A DNA stretch of 64,000 bases from Vibrio agarilyticus (GTDB lineage: Bacteria; Pseudomonadota; Gammaproteobacteria; Enterobacterales; Vibrionaceae): NCBI RefSeq assembly GCF_012641465.1, contig NZ_JABAIK010000016.1, positions 38,465 through 102,464 on the forward strand, read 5' to 3'. Positions within the stretch are counted from its first letter, which is position 1, and each line of letters starts with the position of its first letter. The notes below the pieces were generated by a model, which was given only the letters and a program-made list of their open reading frames with translations, ran no database searches and was not told where the DNA came from. Shown here in pieces: positions 18,917 to 28,241 of the stretch. The position numbers and the translations under genes are program-made.

Positions 18917-19693
18917 TTATCTTCCTTTTTCCTCATAACGAATGTCTTGCAAATTGAATCCAAGTGTAATGTCACACTTTAAGGTCGCGACTTGTTTGCA
19001 GCGACGCGCCTCATCAAGGTGTTCGATTAATTTTTTGCGATACTTTTCCGGTAAAGCGTCGCTATCAGCTGCTGCTTCAATATTGTCAAATTGGGTCAGA
19101 ATGGCGCGCGCGGCCTTTGGGCCAATACCTGGTACACCCGGAACGCTACTTGAGCTGATGCCAGTAAGCCCCCAATAATCGGTTAATTGGCTTGGCGTTA
19201 CGCCAAACTCTTTTTCAATAAAGGGTGCATCGAGCCAGCGCTGCTGAAAATAATCACGAATTTGCAACGTGGGCGACAAAAGCTGACAGTAGCCTTTATC
19301 GGTTGAAATGATGGTCACGGTTTCTTGATGAGCGGCCACTTTGCAAGCCAGAGTTGCGACCAAATCATCTGCTTCATCGCCTTCAGAGAGTAGAGCATCA
19401 ATTCCCAATTGCCACCACGCGTCTTGAATCGACTCTAAACCTGCTCGTAACGCCTTTGGCATCGGTTTACGCTGCTGTTTATAAGTGGGTAAGAGTTCGC
19501 CACGCCATCCTCGCTCTGGCCCGAGATGATCAAACACCGCGACGATATGGGTTGGCTGACTTTCACGTAAAATATTGCTCAGGGTACGCGTGGTGGTTTG
19601 GATGGTGCGCTCGATGTCGTTTTCATCCGGCTGCGCCGAATGCACGCGACGGATCAAGTTAAGCGCATCGATAATCACGAGATGTAGCGACAT
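18917..19693 (-). CDS. xni: Flap endonuclease Xni (exonuclease IX)
   Basis: Xni is a structure-specific 5' nuclease related to the 5' nuclease domain of DNA polymerase I. The 258-residue protein has IIDALNLIRRVH at the start, a helix-rich middle with DEADDLVATLA and STDKGYCQLL (metal-binding acidic residues), and the H3TH-type GVPGIGPKAARAIL near residue 190. It reads leftward and is flanked on both sides by same-orientation copies of the palindromic repeat. Confidence 0.94.
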   Translation of the reverse strand: MSLHLVIIDALNLIRRVHSAQPDENDIERTIQTTTRTLSNILRESQPTHIVAVFDHLGPERGWRGELLPTYKQQRKPMPKALRAGLESIQDAWWQLGIDALLSEGDEADDLVATLACKVAAHQETVTIISTDKGYCQLLSPTLQIRDYFQQRWLDAPFIEKEFGVTPSQLTDYWGLTGISSSSVPGVPGIGPKAARAILTQFDNIEAAADSDALPEKYRKKLIEHLDEARRCKQVATLKCDITLGFNLQDIRYEEKGR

Positions 19694-19955
19694 GATTTAC
19701 CCTAGGTCAAAACGGTTTGAAATAGAAAAAGTGAGTCAGAGATTTTAAGCTAAAAGGAGCCTAACGACACCCCAAAGTTGTTTGGAAATAGGCCCCTATA
19801 CCCGTCCCACTTGAAGTTGCAGCCGTGTTGACTGGCACTTAAAAACCTCATCATCACATAGTTTATCCATGTTCACGAAGTGCTCAGAGGCTTTGCTCGC
19901 TTGTCGCCTAGCTGCATCTTCAAGTTGTTTGGGTATAGTTTAGCGAGTTTGATGT
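19694..19955. other. Intergenic region between ppnN and xni
   Basis: Most of it is a full repeat copy (19797-19937). Just before it, CCCCAAAGTTGTTTGGAAATAGG (about 19770-19792) looks like a decayed right end of another copy. Nothing else is recognised. Confidence 0.6.
19797..19937 (+). repeat. Full-length copy of the TATACCC/GGGTATA repeat
   Basis: It runs TATACCCGTCCCACTTGAAG ... CTGCATCTTCAAGTTGTTTGGGTATA, with inverted ends pairing over about 26 bp with mismatches. The core has CCTCATCATCACATAG and ACGAAGTGCTCAGAGGC. It is 19 bases beyond the ppnN stop. Confidence 0.9.
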
Positions 19956-21323
19956 TTATTTTGTCGTGTTTGCAATGCGATAGCACGGTTCGTAAGCGCT
20001 GCCTCCCGGCAGTTTCATGCGATGTTGTACGACAAAATCTTGTAGTAACACATCCATTTTTTGCATCAGATTAACATCGCCATCAATGAGATAAGGGCCA
20101 TGCTTTTCGATTTCAACAATGCCTTCAGATTTAACGTTACCCGCGACAATTCCAGAAAACACACGCCGTAAATTAGCGGCAAGATTCTGTTTTGGCTGCT
20201 CTAGATGTAAATCGAGTTTTGCCATATTGGCGTGTGTCGGTGCAAATGGCTGTTGAAAGTCAGATTCAATGTTTAATGACCAGTTGTAACAGTAAGAATC
20301 GCCGACGTCTTTGCGGTGTTGACGTACTTTTTGCATCGATTGCTTCATGATACGCGCGACCTCTGCCGGATCGTCAATCACGATTTGGTAGTGCTTCTGG
20401 CCCTCTTCGCCAAGCGTATCACCAATGAATGCGTCAAGTGAACGGAAGTAGTCTTCGCTCTCTTTGGGCCCCGTCAAAATAATTGGCATCGGTTGGTCAG
20501 CGTTATCGGGATGCATCATGATGCCAAGAATGTATAAGAGCTCTTCTGCGGTACCAGCGCCGCCTGGGAAAATAACAATGCCATGACCAAGACGCACAAA
20601 CGCTTCGAGGCGTTTTTCAATATCGGGCATGATAACCAGCTCATTGACGATAGGATTGGGCGGCTCTGCGGCAATAATGGAAGGCTCTGTGAGGCCAAGG
20701 TAGCGAGGGTGTTCATAGCGTTGTTTCGCATGACCAATCGCTGCGCCTTTCATTGGCCCTTCCATGGCGCCTGGGCCACAACCCGTGCAGATATTTAGCT
20801 CGCGTAGACCCAGCTCATTGCCGACTTCTCGAGTGTACTGATATTCAACTGCATTGATGGAGTGACCGCCCCAGCAGACGATAAGGTTGGGCTCGACACC
20901 GACTGAAAGGGCCCCTGCGTTGCGCAAAATACCAAAGACGAGGTTGGTCATGTGAGCCGTATTGGTTAACGCAGAGGGCGCAGCGCCCGCTAAGTGCATA
21001 TTAACGTAAACAATATCGCGCAAAACTGCAGAAAGGTGCTCTTGCAGTCCTTTGATGATTTCCCCATCAACAAACGCTTGCTCTGGTGGGTTAGTTAACT
21101 CCAATTTAATGCCGCGCGCTCGTCGAATGACGTCAACATCAAATGAGAGATACTTGTCCAATAGCTCTTTGGAGTTATCGGTATGGCTGCCGGAGTTAAG
21201 CACTGCCAGAGTGCAATTACGATAGAGTTGATAAAGGTTGCCCGAGGCGGTTTTTTTTAACCGTTCGACTTCAATTTGAGATAGCAGGTTCATGCTACCG
21301 GTTGGGCTGATGTGTGTGATCAT
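19956..21323 (-). CDS. ppnN: Pyrimidine/purine nucleotide 5'-monophosphate nucleosidase PpnN
   Basis: PpnN (YgdH) hydrolyses nucleoside monophosphates to base and ribose 5-phosphate and, in E. coli, responds to (p)ppGpp. The start at 21323 ([12 protein letters not shown]) matches E. coli; an in-frame ATG four codons upstream is less likely. The 455-residue protein has the LOG-family motif [10 protein letters not shown] near residue 263, [16 protein letters not shown] near 190 and a conserved N-terminal domain. Confidence 0.95.
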   Translation of the reverse strand: MITHISPTGSMNLLSQIEVERLKKTASGNLYQLYRNCTLAVLNSGSHTDNSKELLDKYLSFDVDVIRRARGIKLELTNPPEQAFVDGEIIKGLQEHLSAVLRDIVYVNMHLAGAAPSALTNTAHMTNLVFGILRNAGALSVGVEPNLIVCWGGHSINAVEYQYTREVGNELGLRELNICTGCGPGAMEGPMKGAAIGHAKQRYEHPRYLGLTEPSIIAAEPPNPIVNELVIMPDIEKRLEAFVRLGHGIVIFPGGAGTAEELLYILGIMMHPDNADQPMPIILTGPKESEDYFRSLDAFIGDTLGEEGQKHYQIVIDDPAEVARIMKQSMQKVRQHRKDVGDSYCYNWSLNIESDFQQPFAPTHANMAKLDLHLEQPKQNLAANLRRVFSGIVAGNVKSEGIVEIEKHGPYLIDGDVNLMQKMDVLLQDFVVQHRMKLPGGSAYEPCYRIANTTK

Positions 21324-21822
21324 AAACGTCCTCACTCATATACTCCATCACCACGACTAACGGTTCACCATAGTAAAACACGAGTCGGGTTGATGGGCAT
21401 TAAGCCGGGAATGGACCGCATATAACCGTCCCACTTGACGTTGCAGCGCTTTTCTTTGAAAAACTAAGGGGCTGACTCTCACAAACTCCATCACATAGTT
21501 TATCTATGTTCAGAGGCTTTGCGCGTTTGCCACCTACCTGCATCTTCAAGAGGTTTGGGTATAGAGCGCATTCCTTGGCGCTAATATTTAACGAACACTA
21601 AAGTGACTCATTATTGTTGTGGGGCCGCAGTACGTTTGTGCTGCGGGCCAAGCTTCTTGATTACAGCTTAGCAGAGCGTGGCAAAAAAGATATGATAACT
21701 ATTTGAAATTTATGTGCTTGACGTTTTTTGTACCCACCTTCGCCGTCCTTGATGCTACTCGAAGGAGCGACATCAAACGATGTTATCTCAAACGAAATTT
21801 AACCATGAAGGGTCTGCTGGCT
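21324..21822. other. 500-bp intergenic region between ppnN and the GGDEF gene
   Basis: It holds a full repeat copy (21421-21563) and an imperfect hairpin at about 21622-21649 (GGCCGCAG...CTGCGGGCC). The rest shows no credible gene. The ppnN promoter must lie near 21330-21420, but I could not assign hexamers. Confidence 0.55.
21421..21563 (+). repeat. Full-length copy of the TATACCC/GGGTATA repeat
   Basis: It begins TATAACCGTCCCACTTGACG and ends CTGCATCTTCAAGAGGTTTGGGTATA. The core CATCACATAGTTTATCTATG and CAGAGGCTTTGCG match the other copies. It has the same orientation as every other long copy in the window. Confidence 0.88.
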
Positions 21823-23388
21823 CTAATCACACCACGCTAACTTATCGTTGCTGTGTTTTTTGGTTTCGCCGAGCAATCGAAGTAAACGTCCAATCAAACG
21901 TTCTGGGTTATCGCTATCAAGAAAGCGTGTTGAGACCCCTGTCAGGGTTATCGTGATCTGTTGGTCGCGAAACTTAAATGGCAACTTCTTTACTTCTTCT
22001 TGTACTCGTTGGATTAAGGCTTTCGCATCGGCATCATCGCGTTCTGGCAGTAAAATTGCAAACTCTTCGCCATTGAAGCGAGCGATAGTATCTGTGTCGT
22101 CGGTTTCTTTACTGATGCAGCGTGCAATGACTTTGAGTGCTTTGTCGCCAGCGACATAACCATAGTTTTCGTTGACGGCTCGAAAATTATCAATATCGAG
22201 CAACACAACCCGCAAGTTATGCTGAGCGCGGATCCAGCGTCGATATTCGTGTTCTAAGCGTTCAAAAAAGGCGCTACGGTTATAGACGTTGGTTAAGGGA
22301 TCTTTCAATAAGCGTTTGTTTTGTTCGTCTAAGCGTCGACGATAATCTTGAGTGGTTTCATACATAGACTCAAGCTGATTTTTGCTGTGTATCAAGCGGT
22401 CTTGCAGCGTTTGCTCTCGCTCTTCAACCAATTTTAGCCGTTGAGATAACGATGACATTTGATTGAATAACGGGGTTAAATCGGCTTTCAATTTATCAAG
22501 ATCGCGCGCTTGACTCATTGCCGAATGGCTTTTGTCGATGAGATGAGAAAAGTCTTGATTCAGTTCATGGCGATGTGCGAGGTAGTTCTGATTTTGCTCA
22601 ACATTTTGCTCCATCGTTTTGAGATTGCTGGCGAGTGATGTGTTGAGTGTGTTGAGAAATTGCTCTGACGCTTTGCGCTCTGAATAGGTGCCAGTAATCA
22701 CCAATTTAAGCACTTGTACCGTTAACTCGATAACCTCTTCGCAGGTCACGCCACCAAGTAATTTGGTTCGTACATCCATTAAGAGATCGCCAGACTCGCC
22801 ATCAAAGTCCAACTCAGTGATAAGGTTTTGTAACTCTTCGATAAAGAAGGTAAGTCGTTGGTTAACAGTCTCTTTTTTTTCTGAATCTGAAAAATCGATA
22901 TCAGCGTTAAGAGTGACAATTTTAACCGCACGCTCGTATAACGCGAGCAGTCTCGTTGCACGAGAGATACTGTCGTGATCGGCAATGGCTAGCAGGGCCT
23001 GCAGCTCTCGCTTAAGCTGGGCGGGAAGTCCGGTGATCCTGTGTAGCGTGTCAGCGCCTTGTTGGATCTGTTTGTCCAGTGCCTGCTGCTGATGTTCCAT
23101 AACCTGCCTATGCTGCCTGAGTTTTTTTTCCACGAGTGCCAGTTGTGGTATCAGCGTGCTCACCGATTGGTTATTGTCAAGCGCGCTTTGGAGCGCTTGT
23201 AATTCACTGAGTAATTGCGAGTCAATCCGTTGGTGGTTGTCAAGCAGCGCACGTAGAATTCGACGAAGAATACGCAGCTCTCGATGGTTTTGTAATGAAT
23301 TGTCGCGATGCTCGTCGCGCAATGTATTCAACTGCGCGTTCAAGCGATGAATCTGCGCCAGTAAGTCTGACTCCATAATGCCCATCAA
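21823..23388 (-). CDS. Coiled-coil GGDEF-domain protein with atypical NGEEF active site (CdgG-like)
   Basis: The 521-residue soluble protein has a long helical, coiled-coil N-terminal region (about residues 1-350) and a C-terminal GGDEF domain with KDPLTNVYNRSAFF and VVLLDIDNFRAVNE. The signature reads RFNGEEF (residues about 437-443), so the first Gly is Asn. The upstream allosteric RxxD position reads DDTD, so the inhibitory site is lost. Active-site acidic residues remain, so weak cyclase activity or a regulatory role are both possible. Position next to ppnN and the TPR gene resembles V. cholerae cdgG (VC0900) as I recall it. Confidence 0.88.
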   Translation of the reverse strand: MMGIMESDLLAQIHRLNAQLNTLRDEHRDNSLQNHRELRILRRILRALLDNHQRIDSQLLSELQALQSALDNNQSVSTLIPQLALVEKKLRQHRQVMEHQQQALDKQIQQGADTLHRITGLPAQLKRELQALLAIADHDSISRATRLLALYERAVKIVTLNADIDFSDSEKKETVNQRLTFFIEELQNLITELDFDGESGDLLMDVRTKLLGGVTCEEVIELTVQVLKLVITGTYSERKASEQFLNTLNTSLASNLKTMEQNVEQNQNYLAHRHELNQDFSHLIDKSHSAMSQARDLDKLKADLTPLFNQMSSLSQRLKLVEEREQTLQDRLIHSKNQLESMYETTQDYRRRLDEQNKRLLKDPLTNVYNRSAFFERLEHEYRRWIRAQHNLRVVLLDIDNFRAVNENYGYVAGDKALKVIARCISKETDDTDTIARFNGEEFAILLPERDDADAKALIQRVQEEVKKLPFKFRDQQITITLTGVSTRFLDSDNPERLIGRLLRLLGETKKHSNDKLAWCD

Positions 23389-23473
23389 ACTTGTTTGACC
23401 TAAATCTTTGTTACCACAAGGCTTACGATAATAACAAAAAACGCGATACCGTCACTGCCCAAAACAGGGTGAA

Positions 23474-25747
23474 TCAGTAATGTTCATCATTTTTTAATAT
23501 TTTTTTGAGCTGATCCTCATTCTGACAAGAAGAATGGATTTTGATCAGCCCTTGGCTAATGGCAATTTTGCACGCCGAGCGAATGTCACCATTGGTGAGG
23601 CTTGCCGCGGGCGCATTGTCGATGGCTTTAAAATGAACCCACTGGCTGGTCTTATTGCTGAGGCTCACTTCACGTGCGATGTGCGTTGCCAGTAAGAGTA
23701 AATCAAGTAACTCTTGGTCATTCACTGCGGTATAAGCACGCGGTAAAAATGGGTAATCCGCAATTCCCATACGCACAATCGGTGAAATCGCGTGTTCTTT
23801 AGCAAAATCATTCACCCATTGTTGGATTTTGTGAAATAGCCCTTCAGCACTATTGTCACTCCAGCTGCTGGGCTCAATATAAAGCAGGTTGGCATCAGAA
23901 AAGTGATAGAGCCGCGCTGGTGACTCCATTTTCTGTTTCAGCATGGCACCAAAGGCACGTTCAAGCTCGAGCCCAGATTTATAGCCATGTTTGATATACG
24001 TGCTGCGTAAAAATGGCAAGTCAATCATGGCAAAGCGCAATCGGTCATTCAGAGGTTCGTGAATCAATTCCCCTTGTTGCCACAGCTCGAAATTTTCGTT
24101 TGCTTTGCGCAGTGAGCTGGACAGTTTGGCGTTTAGCATGCGCAAGTTGCGCAGTTTTGAGCGAGAGTGGGTATATAGTTCTCGGCTGAGACTTTCAATT
24201 TTGATTTGCTGACGTGCCGACACGACCCCTTTACGAATCCACATTAAAAACAGCATCACAGTGAGTAAAAATAAGCCAAAGGCAATGCGTCGTGTTTTAG
24301 TGTATTCCTGTTTTACCTCGCCCAGCTCTGTTGTTTGCGACGCAAAATAGAGACTTTGCTCGGCAAACGCTTTTTGCTCGCGAAAGGCTTCTTCGCTAAT
24401 GTGGTTACGAACACCTTGCTCTTGATTGACGATGGTGTAGTAGTGGCGCAAGTTTTCCAACGCCAGTGTTGTATTGCCATCTTGCTCGTGTCCGAGCGCG
24501 AGTAACCGATAGGCACTTTGACGGTCAAACGAGCTGTGGTCGTTCAAACGGTCAAGAATATTTAAGGCGCTTTGTGCGTAGCTGATGACGTCAGCGGCGT
24601 CGTGTTTAAAATAGGCGATACCTGACTTCAGCAAAGCCGCTTCTGCTTGCTGTTCAGGAAAATCAGCAAATTCAAGCAGCTCATCGGCGCGTTGCAAGTA
24701 CTTTTCCGCCAAAGGAAAGTTAAACAGTTGCAAATAGGTTGCAGCGAGCTGCTGGCGAATGGCGATAGCTTGTTGCAAATCGCGGTCGGTGCTAGCGTGG
24801 TCAAGCACATTAAAGTAATGCACTAAGGCAAGGTTGTATTTGCCCTGCTGATAATAAATCTTGCCCATCTGCTCCATAACTTGAGCCAAAATAGGCGAGT
24901 TAGGATAGGTGGCATAATAGTCAGCGGCTTGTGAAGCGTATTCAAGGGCTTTGTCTAGCACGTGGCGCTCTTGGAAAAGATCCGCTAATTGACGGTTTAC
25001 TTTCGCCAGTCGCGCGCCATCATCAATTTCAATCGCAGTCCAATACGCATAAAGCAGCTCTGAAAGAGCAGCATTATAACGTTTTTGCCCCAGATAAAAT
25101 TGTCCGAGCACGACACGATAATCAATCCAGGTGCGATCGGTCTGTTTCGGGTTGAGTAACGCTTTCGCTTGGGTGAAAAAGTCAAGTGCGGCCAGTGGCG
25201 TATTGAGCGCGGCTGCCAATTGGGCGCGCTGCATTAATACGCGATAACGCGTGGTTTTGGTCAGTTTAATTTGGCTATTGACGCTGGATAGGTCGGCTTC
25301 AACGGCGTCGAGCTCCTCTTGCGCTCTTACGTAGTTTTTGTCATGGCGCCAACTGAGTTCATTGTGCAGTAAGCGTAAATCGAGTGAAAGGTAATACAGT
25401 TTGTATTTTTCAGCTAACGCTTGAGCGCGTGCAAGATAACGCATCGCTTGCTCGATATTGCCTTCAGTGTATTCGGCTTGCGCTAATGTTCGATACGCTT
25501 CAACGCTGCCATTTGGCGTGCGTAAAGTTCTATCGGCTTCTTCGCGAGAAATGGATGCGGCGCTTTGTTCTCCGGCGTCGCTGAGCTGACGTTGAGTGAG
25601 GTAATTTTTCGCTAAATACTTGGCTCGCTCTGGTTCAATTTCAACCAGTTGTTGCGCTTCACCGAGCACAATCGAAGAGAGCATGTCTGCACGCGCAGGC
25701 AGGGTGAGCAAACAGAGAATGAAATAGAAGACACCTTGCCAGCGCAT
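23474..25747 (-). CDS. Periplasmic TPR / transmembrane protein with decayed GGDEF-like C-terminal domain
   Basis: The 757-residue protein begins with a signal peptide (MRWQGVFYFILCLLTLPARA). Tetratricopeptide-like helical repeats follow (about residues 60-430, for example IYYQQGKYNLALVHYFNVL). One membrane span (IAFGLFLLTVMLFLMWI, near 490) leads to a cytoplasmic helix and a domain of about 200 residues. That domain shows the GGDEF fold pattern (RFAMIDLPFLRSTYIKHGYKSG, then ARLYHFSDANLLYIE), but the signature motif itself is replaced by FSDAN, so cyclase activity is unlikely. The layout suggests a periplasmic sensor signalling inward. It lies directly upstream of the CdgG-like gene. Confidence 0.78.
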   Translation of the reverse strand: MRWQGVFYFILCLLTLPARADMLSSIVLGEAQQLVEIEPERAKYLAKNYLTQRQLSDAGEQSAASISREEADRTLRTPNGSVEAYRTLAQAEYTEGNIEQAMRYLARAQALAEKYKLYYLSLDLRLLHNELSWRHDKNYVRAQEELDAVEADLSSVNSQIKLTKTTRYRVLMQRAQLAAALNTPLAALDFFTQAKALLNPKQTDRTWIDYRVVLGQFYLGQKRYNAALSELLYAYWTAIEIDDGARLAKVNRQLADLFQERHVLDKALEYASQAADYYATYPNSPILAQVMEQMGKIYYQQGKYNLALVHYFNVLDHASTDRDLQQAIAIRQQLAATYLQLFNFPLAEKYLQRADELLEFADFPEQQAEAALLKSGIAYFKHDAADVISYAQSALNILDRLNDHSSFDRQSAYRLLALGHEQDGNTTLALENLRHYYTIVNQEQGVRNHISEEAFREQKAFAEQSLYFASQTTELGEVKQEYTKTRRIAFGLFLLTVMLFLMWIRKGVVSARQQIKIESLSRELYTHSRSKLRNLRMLNAKLSSSLRKANENFELWQQGELIHEPLNDRLRFAMIDLPFLRSTYIKHGYKSGLELERAFGAMLKQKMESPARLYHFSDANLLYIEPSSWSDNSAEGLFHKIQQWVNDFAKEHAISPIVRMGIADYPFLPRAYTAVNDQELLDLLLLATHIAREVSLSNKTSQWVHFKAIDNAPAASLTNGDIRSACKIAISQGLIKIHSSCQNEDQLKKILKNDEHY

Positions 25748-25785
25748 TGTCGGTCGTTCCTTAGGTAGACAAGCTTTAGGCGCGT

Positions 25786-26631
25786 TTATTGACGCGCCAT
25801 ACGATGATTGTGCGCCGGAAGCGCTTGTTCGGTTGAGCGATAAGGGTTGATATCCAATCCACCACGTCGAGTGTAGCGCGCATAAACGGTCAACTTGCTT
25901 GGCGCGCAGTAGTGCATGATGTCACAAAAAATTCTTTCGACACACTGCTCGTGAAACTCGTTGTGCTCGCGAAAAGATACCAAATACCGCAGGAGCTTCT
26001 CTTTGTCAATCTGGCCCCCACAGTAGCGAATTTCAACACTGCCCCAATCCGGTTGATTGGTGATAAGACAGTTTGATTTGAGTAGATGGCTATGCAGCGT
26101 CTCTTCGACAACAATATCACTGGCCGCATCGGTCAGTAGACTGGCATCAAATTCATAACTCTTGATATCAATGTCTTGATCATCAATACAATCGCCATTC
26201 ATTGACACGATAGGTTGGCCGTTGTAGTGACTTAGTGGGTTTACGGCGACCTGTACGGGAGTCCCTGCGCAAGCTGAAAGATCTTCAATCAACTGATTTT
26301 GCACCGCTTGCCAAGAGGAAAAACGCGTTTGGTTGTAGCTGTTAAGGTAAAGTTTGAAAGACTTAGACTCAATTAAGTTTGCGCTGTGCGCGGGAATCGC
26401 AACTTCACCAATTGCCACTTGTGGCAAACCTCGCGCGTTGAGCCAAGAGAGTTCATACAAGGTCCAGATGTCGTGCCCAACAAATGGCAAAGTATCACCG
26501 AGCGCGAGATCGTCGCGATTTAAGCTACGAGGCACCGCTTGCAACAACGTAGGATCGTAATCGTGACTGTATTGAGTGGCTTTGCCAAGGGTTAACCCTG
26601 CTAGCTCTTTAGCATCAGAATATTTGCTCAT
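25786..26631 (-). CDS. queF: NADPH-dependent 7-cyano-7-deazaguanine (preQ0) reductase, large form
   Basis: QueF reduces the nitrile of preQ0 to preQ1 in queuosine tRNA modification. The 281-residue length is the two-domain YqcD form. The substrate motif [11 protein letters not shown] is near residue 89, the catalytic cysteine is in [15 protein letters not shown] near 190, and the [11 protein letters not shown]-type segment carries the conserved Glu/His. It diverges from syd. Confidence 0.96.
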   Translation of the reverse strand: MSKYSDAKELAGLTLGKATQYSHDYDPTLLQAVPRSLNRDDLALGDTLPFVGHDIWTLYELSWLNARGLPQVAIGEVAIPAHSANLIESKSFKLYLNSYNQTRFSSWQAVQNQLIEDLSACAGTPVQVAVNPLSHYNGQPIVSMNGDCIDDQDIDIKSYEFDASLLTDAASDIVVEETLHSHLLKSNCLITNQPDWGSVEIRYCGGQIDKEKLLRYLVSFREHNEFHEQCVERIFCDIMHYCAPSKLTVYARYTRRGGLDINPYRSTEQALPAHNHRMARQ

Positions 26632-26699
26632 CTTTGGACCGAAATTCGATTAGAATGGCGAGAATTTTACTGAATCCGTATCGCAAAAGCTATTGTTAT

Positions 26700-26734
26700 A
26701 CCCGTTGCCTATGGCAAGCCACAACGGGTTTTTT
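26700..26734 (+). terminator. Terminator-like hairpin in the syd leader
   Basis: ACCCGTTG (26700-26707) pairs with CAACGGGT (26722-26729), enclosing GCCTATGGC, and is followed directly by a T-run. It lies 33 bases before the syd start and downstream of the likely promoter, so it could act as an attenuator or mark the end of another transcript. Confidence 0.6.
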
Positions 26735-26766
26735 GTGGGGGAGTGGGGTGTTTTGAGGAGTGTGTT

Positions 26767-27324
26767 ATGACGAAAACGGTTGCTCAGGCTCTGAGTGATT
26801 TTAGCCAACGCTATCTGGACGTATGGTGGCAGCAGGAAAACGATTTGCCGTGCAGCGGTGAACTCACCGGGCTTGCTTCACCTTGTATTGTACGCACTCA
26901 GGGCGATGCCGTTTTTTGGCAGCCGCAACCCCTTGAGCAGATTGCCGATTTTACCCAAGTTGAACACGCAATTGACTTGACTTTAGACGAGTCGATAAAG
27001 GCGTTTTATGGCACTCAGTGGGCCGCCGATATGAATGCGCAGTGGCAAGGCCAGCATTTGACATTACTGCAAGTTTGGAGTGATGAGGATTTTGTGCGAC
27101 TGCAAGAAAATATTCTTGGCCATCTGGTCACGCAGCGCCGCTTAAAATTGAAACCGACGGTATTTATTGCGGCCACCGAGGCAGAAATGGACGTTGTATC
27201 GATTTGCAATTTGACTGGCGAGGTGCTGCTTGAACGTATTGGCACTCATCAGCGAGAGGTACTTGCGTCGAACCTGGTTGAGTTTTTGGATCACTTAACG
27301 CCGGTGGTGACACCGTGTATGTAG
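26767..27324 (+). CDS. syd: SecY-interacting protein Syd
   Basis: Syd is a peripheral membrane-associated protein that binds SecY in the translocon. I choose ATG 26767 ([16 protein letters not shown]), preceded by GAGGAGTG, giving 185 residues as against 181 in E. coli. The conserved [18 protein letters not shown] and [18 protein letters not shown] segments identify it. It overlaps the next gene by 10 bases. Confidence 0.94.
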   Translation: MTKTVAQALSDFSQRYLDVWWQQENDLPCSGELTGLASPCIVRTQGDAVFWQPQPLEQIADFTQVEHAIDLTLDESIKAFYGTQWAADMNAQWQGQHLTLLQVWSDEDFVRLQENILGHLVTQRRLKLKPTVFIAATEAEMDVVSICNLTGEVLLERIGTHQREVLASNLVEFLDHLTPVVTPCM

Positions 27325-28091
27325 TCGAATTGCAGTTTGAGTGCTTTGATAACACGACAATTAGTGCCGTGGATAAGGCGATTAATGGCCTGATGGATGC
27401 GCTGCGCTACAACGGCCAAGTCTTGGGACGCGAATTTCCGATTGTGATGGGAGAGGGGGAGTTTTTTGTACGCACCGTCTGCCCAGAGAAAGAGAGCTTA
27501 CACCCTCGTCATCATTCTGAATTTGTTCAGCGCTGCATCGCAAACCTGAGTGAAGCGAGTCTGCTGGCACCGAAAGTACGTTTACTTGGGCTGGATATTA
27601 ACTCGGAACAAGCGGCGGAAACCGAAACGCCAAGTTGGCAGGTGCTTTACACTACTTATGTTCACACTTGCTCACCCCTGCGCAGCGGCGAGAGCTTATT
27701 GCCGATCCCACTCTATCGCTATGGCCCCACCTTTAATGGCGATCACAAAGCGGTGATTAAATGGCAAACGGAATGGCAGGCGTGCGATGAGTTACAGATG
27801 GCCGGCGCATGTCGCGCAGAGTTTGCTGCACTGCACGAAATTTGCGATGCGGACAGTGTGCTGTTTCGTCGTGGCTGGGATCTACGCGGGCGCATTGAAT
27901 ATTTAAGTCAAGTACCCACGTATTATTATCAGTACCGTGTGGGTGGCGAGAGTCTGGATGCAGAGTTGGCACGTAAGTGCCCCAAATGTGGCGGAGAGTG
28001 GCGATTAGACACGCCACTGCACGATATTTTTCATTTTAAGTGCGATGCGTGCCGAATCGTTTCCAATATTTCGTGGGATCACTTGAAATAG
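27315..28091 (+). CDS. DUF2310 zinc-ribbon protein of unknown function
   Basis: The 258-residue protein ends in a zinc ribbon, CPKCGGEW (about 222-229) and CDACR (about 245-249), and has a conserved N-terminal YVVELQFEC. It fits the DUF2310 family, described in databases as zinc-ribbon-containing and possibly nucleic-acid binding. It overlaps syd by 10 bases, so the two are probably co-translated, but a functional link to SecY is not established. Confidence 0.85.
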   Translation: MYVVELQFECFDNTTISAVDKAINGLMDALRYNGQVLGREFPIVMGEGEFFVRTVCPEKESLHPRHHSEFVQRCIANLSEASLLAPKVRLLGLDINSEQAAETETPSWQVLYTTYVHTCSPLRSGESLLPIPLYRYGPTFNGDHKAVIKWQTEWQACDELQMAGACRAEFAALHEICDADSVLFRRGWDLRGRIEYLSQVPTYYYQYRVGGESLDAELARKCPKCGGEWRLDTPLHDIFHFKCDACRIVSNISWDHLK

Positions 28092-28116
28092 TGCCTTCGC
28101 TATTTAACTCACGGCA

Positions 28117-28166
28117 TATTCCCAAGTTCTCGCTGAACCATGCATCTTGAGGTGACTTGGGTATAG
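28117..28166. repeat. 50-bp palindromic repeat of a second type
   Basis: TATTCCCAAGT and ACTTGGGTATA form the inverted ends, with TCTCGCTGAACCATGCATCTTGAGGTG between. It shares GCATCTTGA and GGGTATA with the main family but has different inner ends. It directly precedes the terminator at 28175. Confidence 0.6.
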
Positions 28167-28174
28167 AAAGAAAA

Positions 28175-28203
28175 AAAGAAGTCGCCAGCGGCGACTTCTT
28201 TTT
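28175..28203. terminator. Bidirectional terminator between the DUF2310 gene and metQ
   Basis: A perfect 12-bp stem (AAAGAAGTCGCC / GGCGACTTCTTT) with a 3-base loop has A-run and T-run on either side, fitting the convergent genes. Confidence 0.85.
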
Positions 28204-28241
28204 AATCAAAGGATAGGTGAGTCAGTAAAGAGAAAGGCGCA

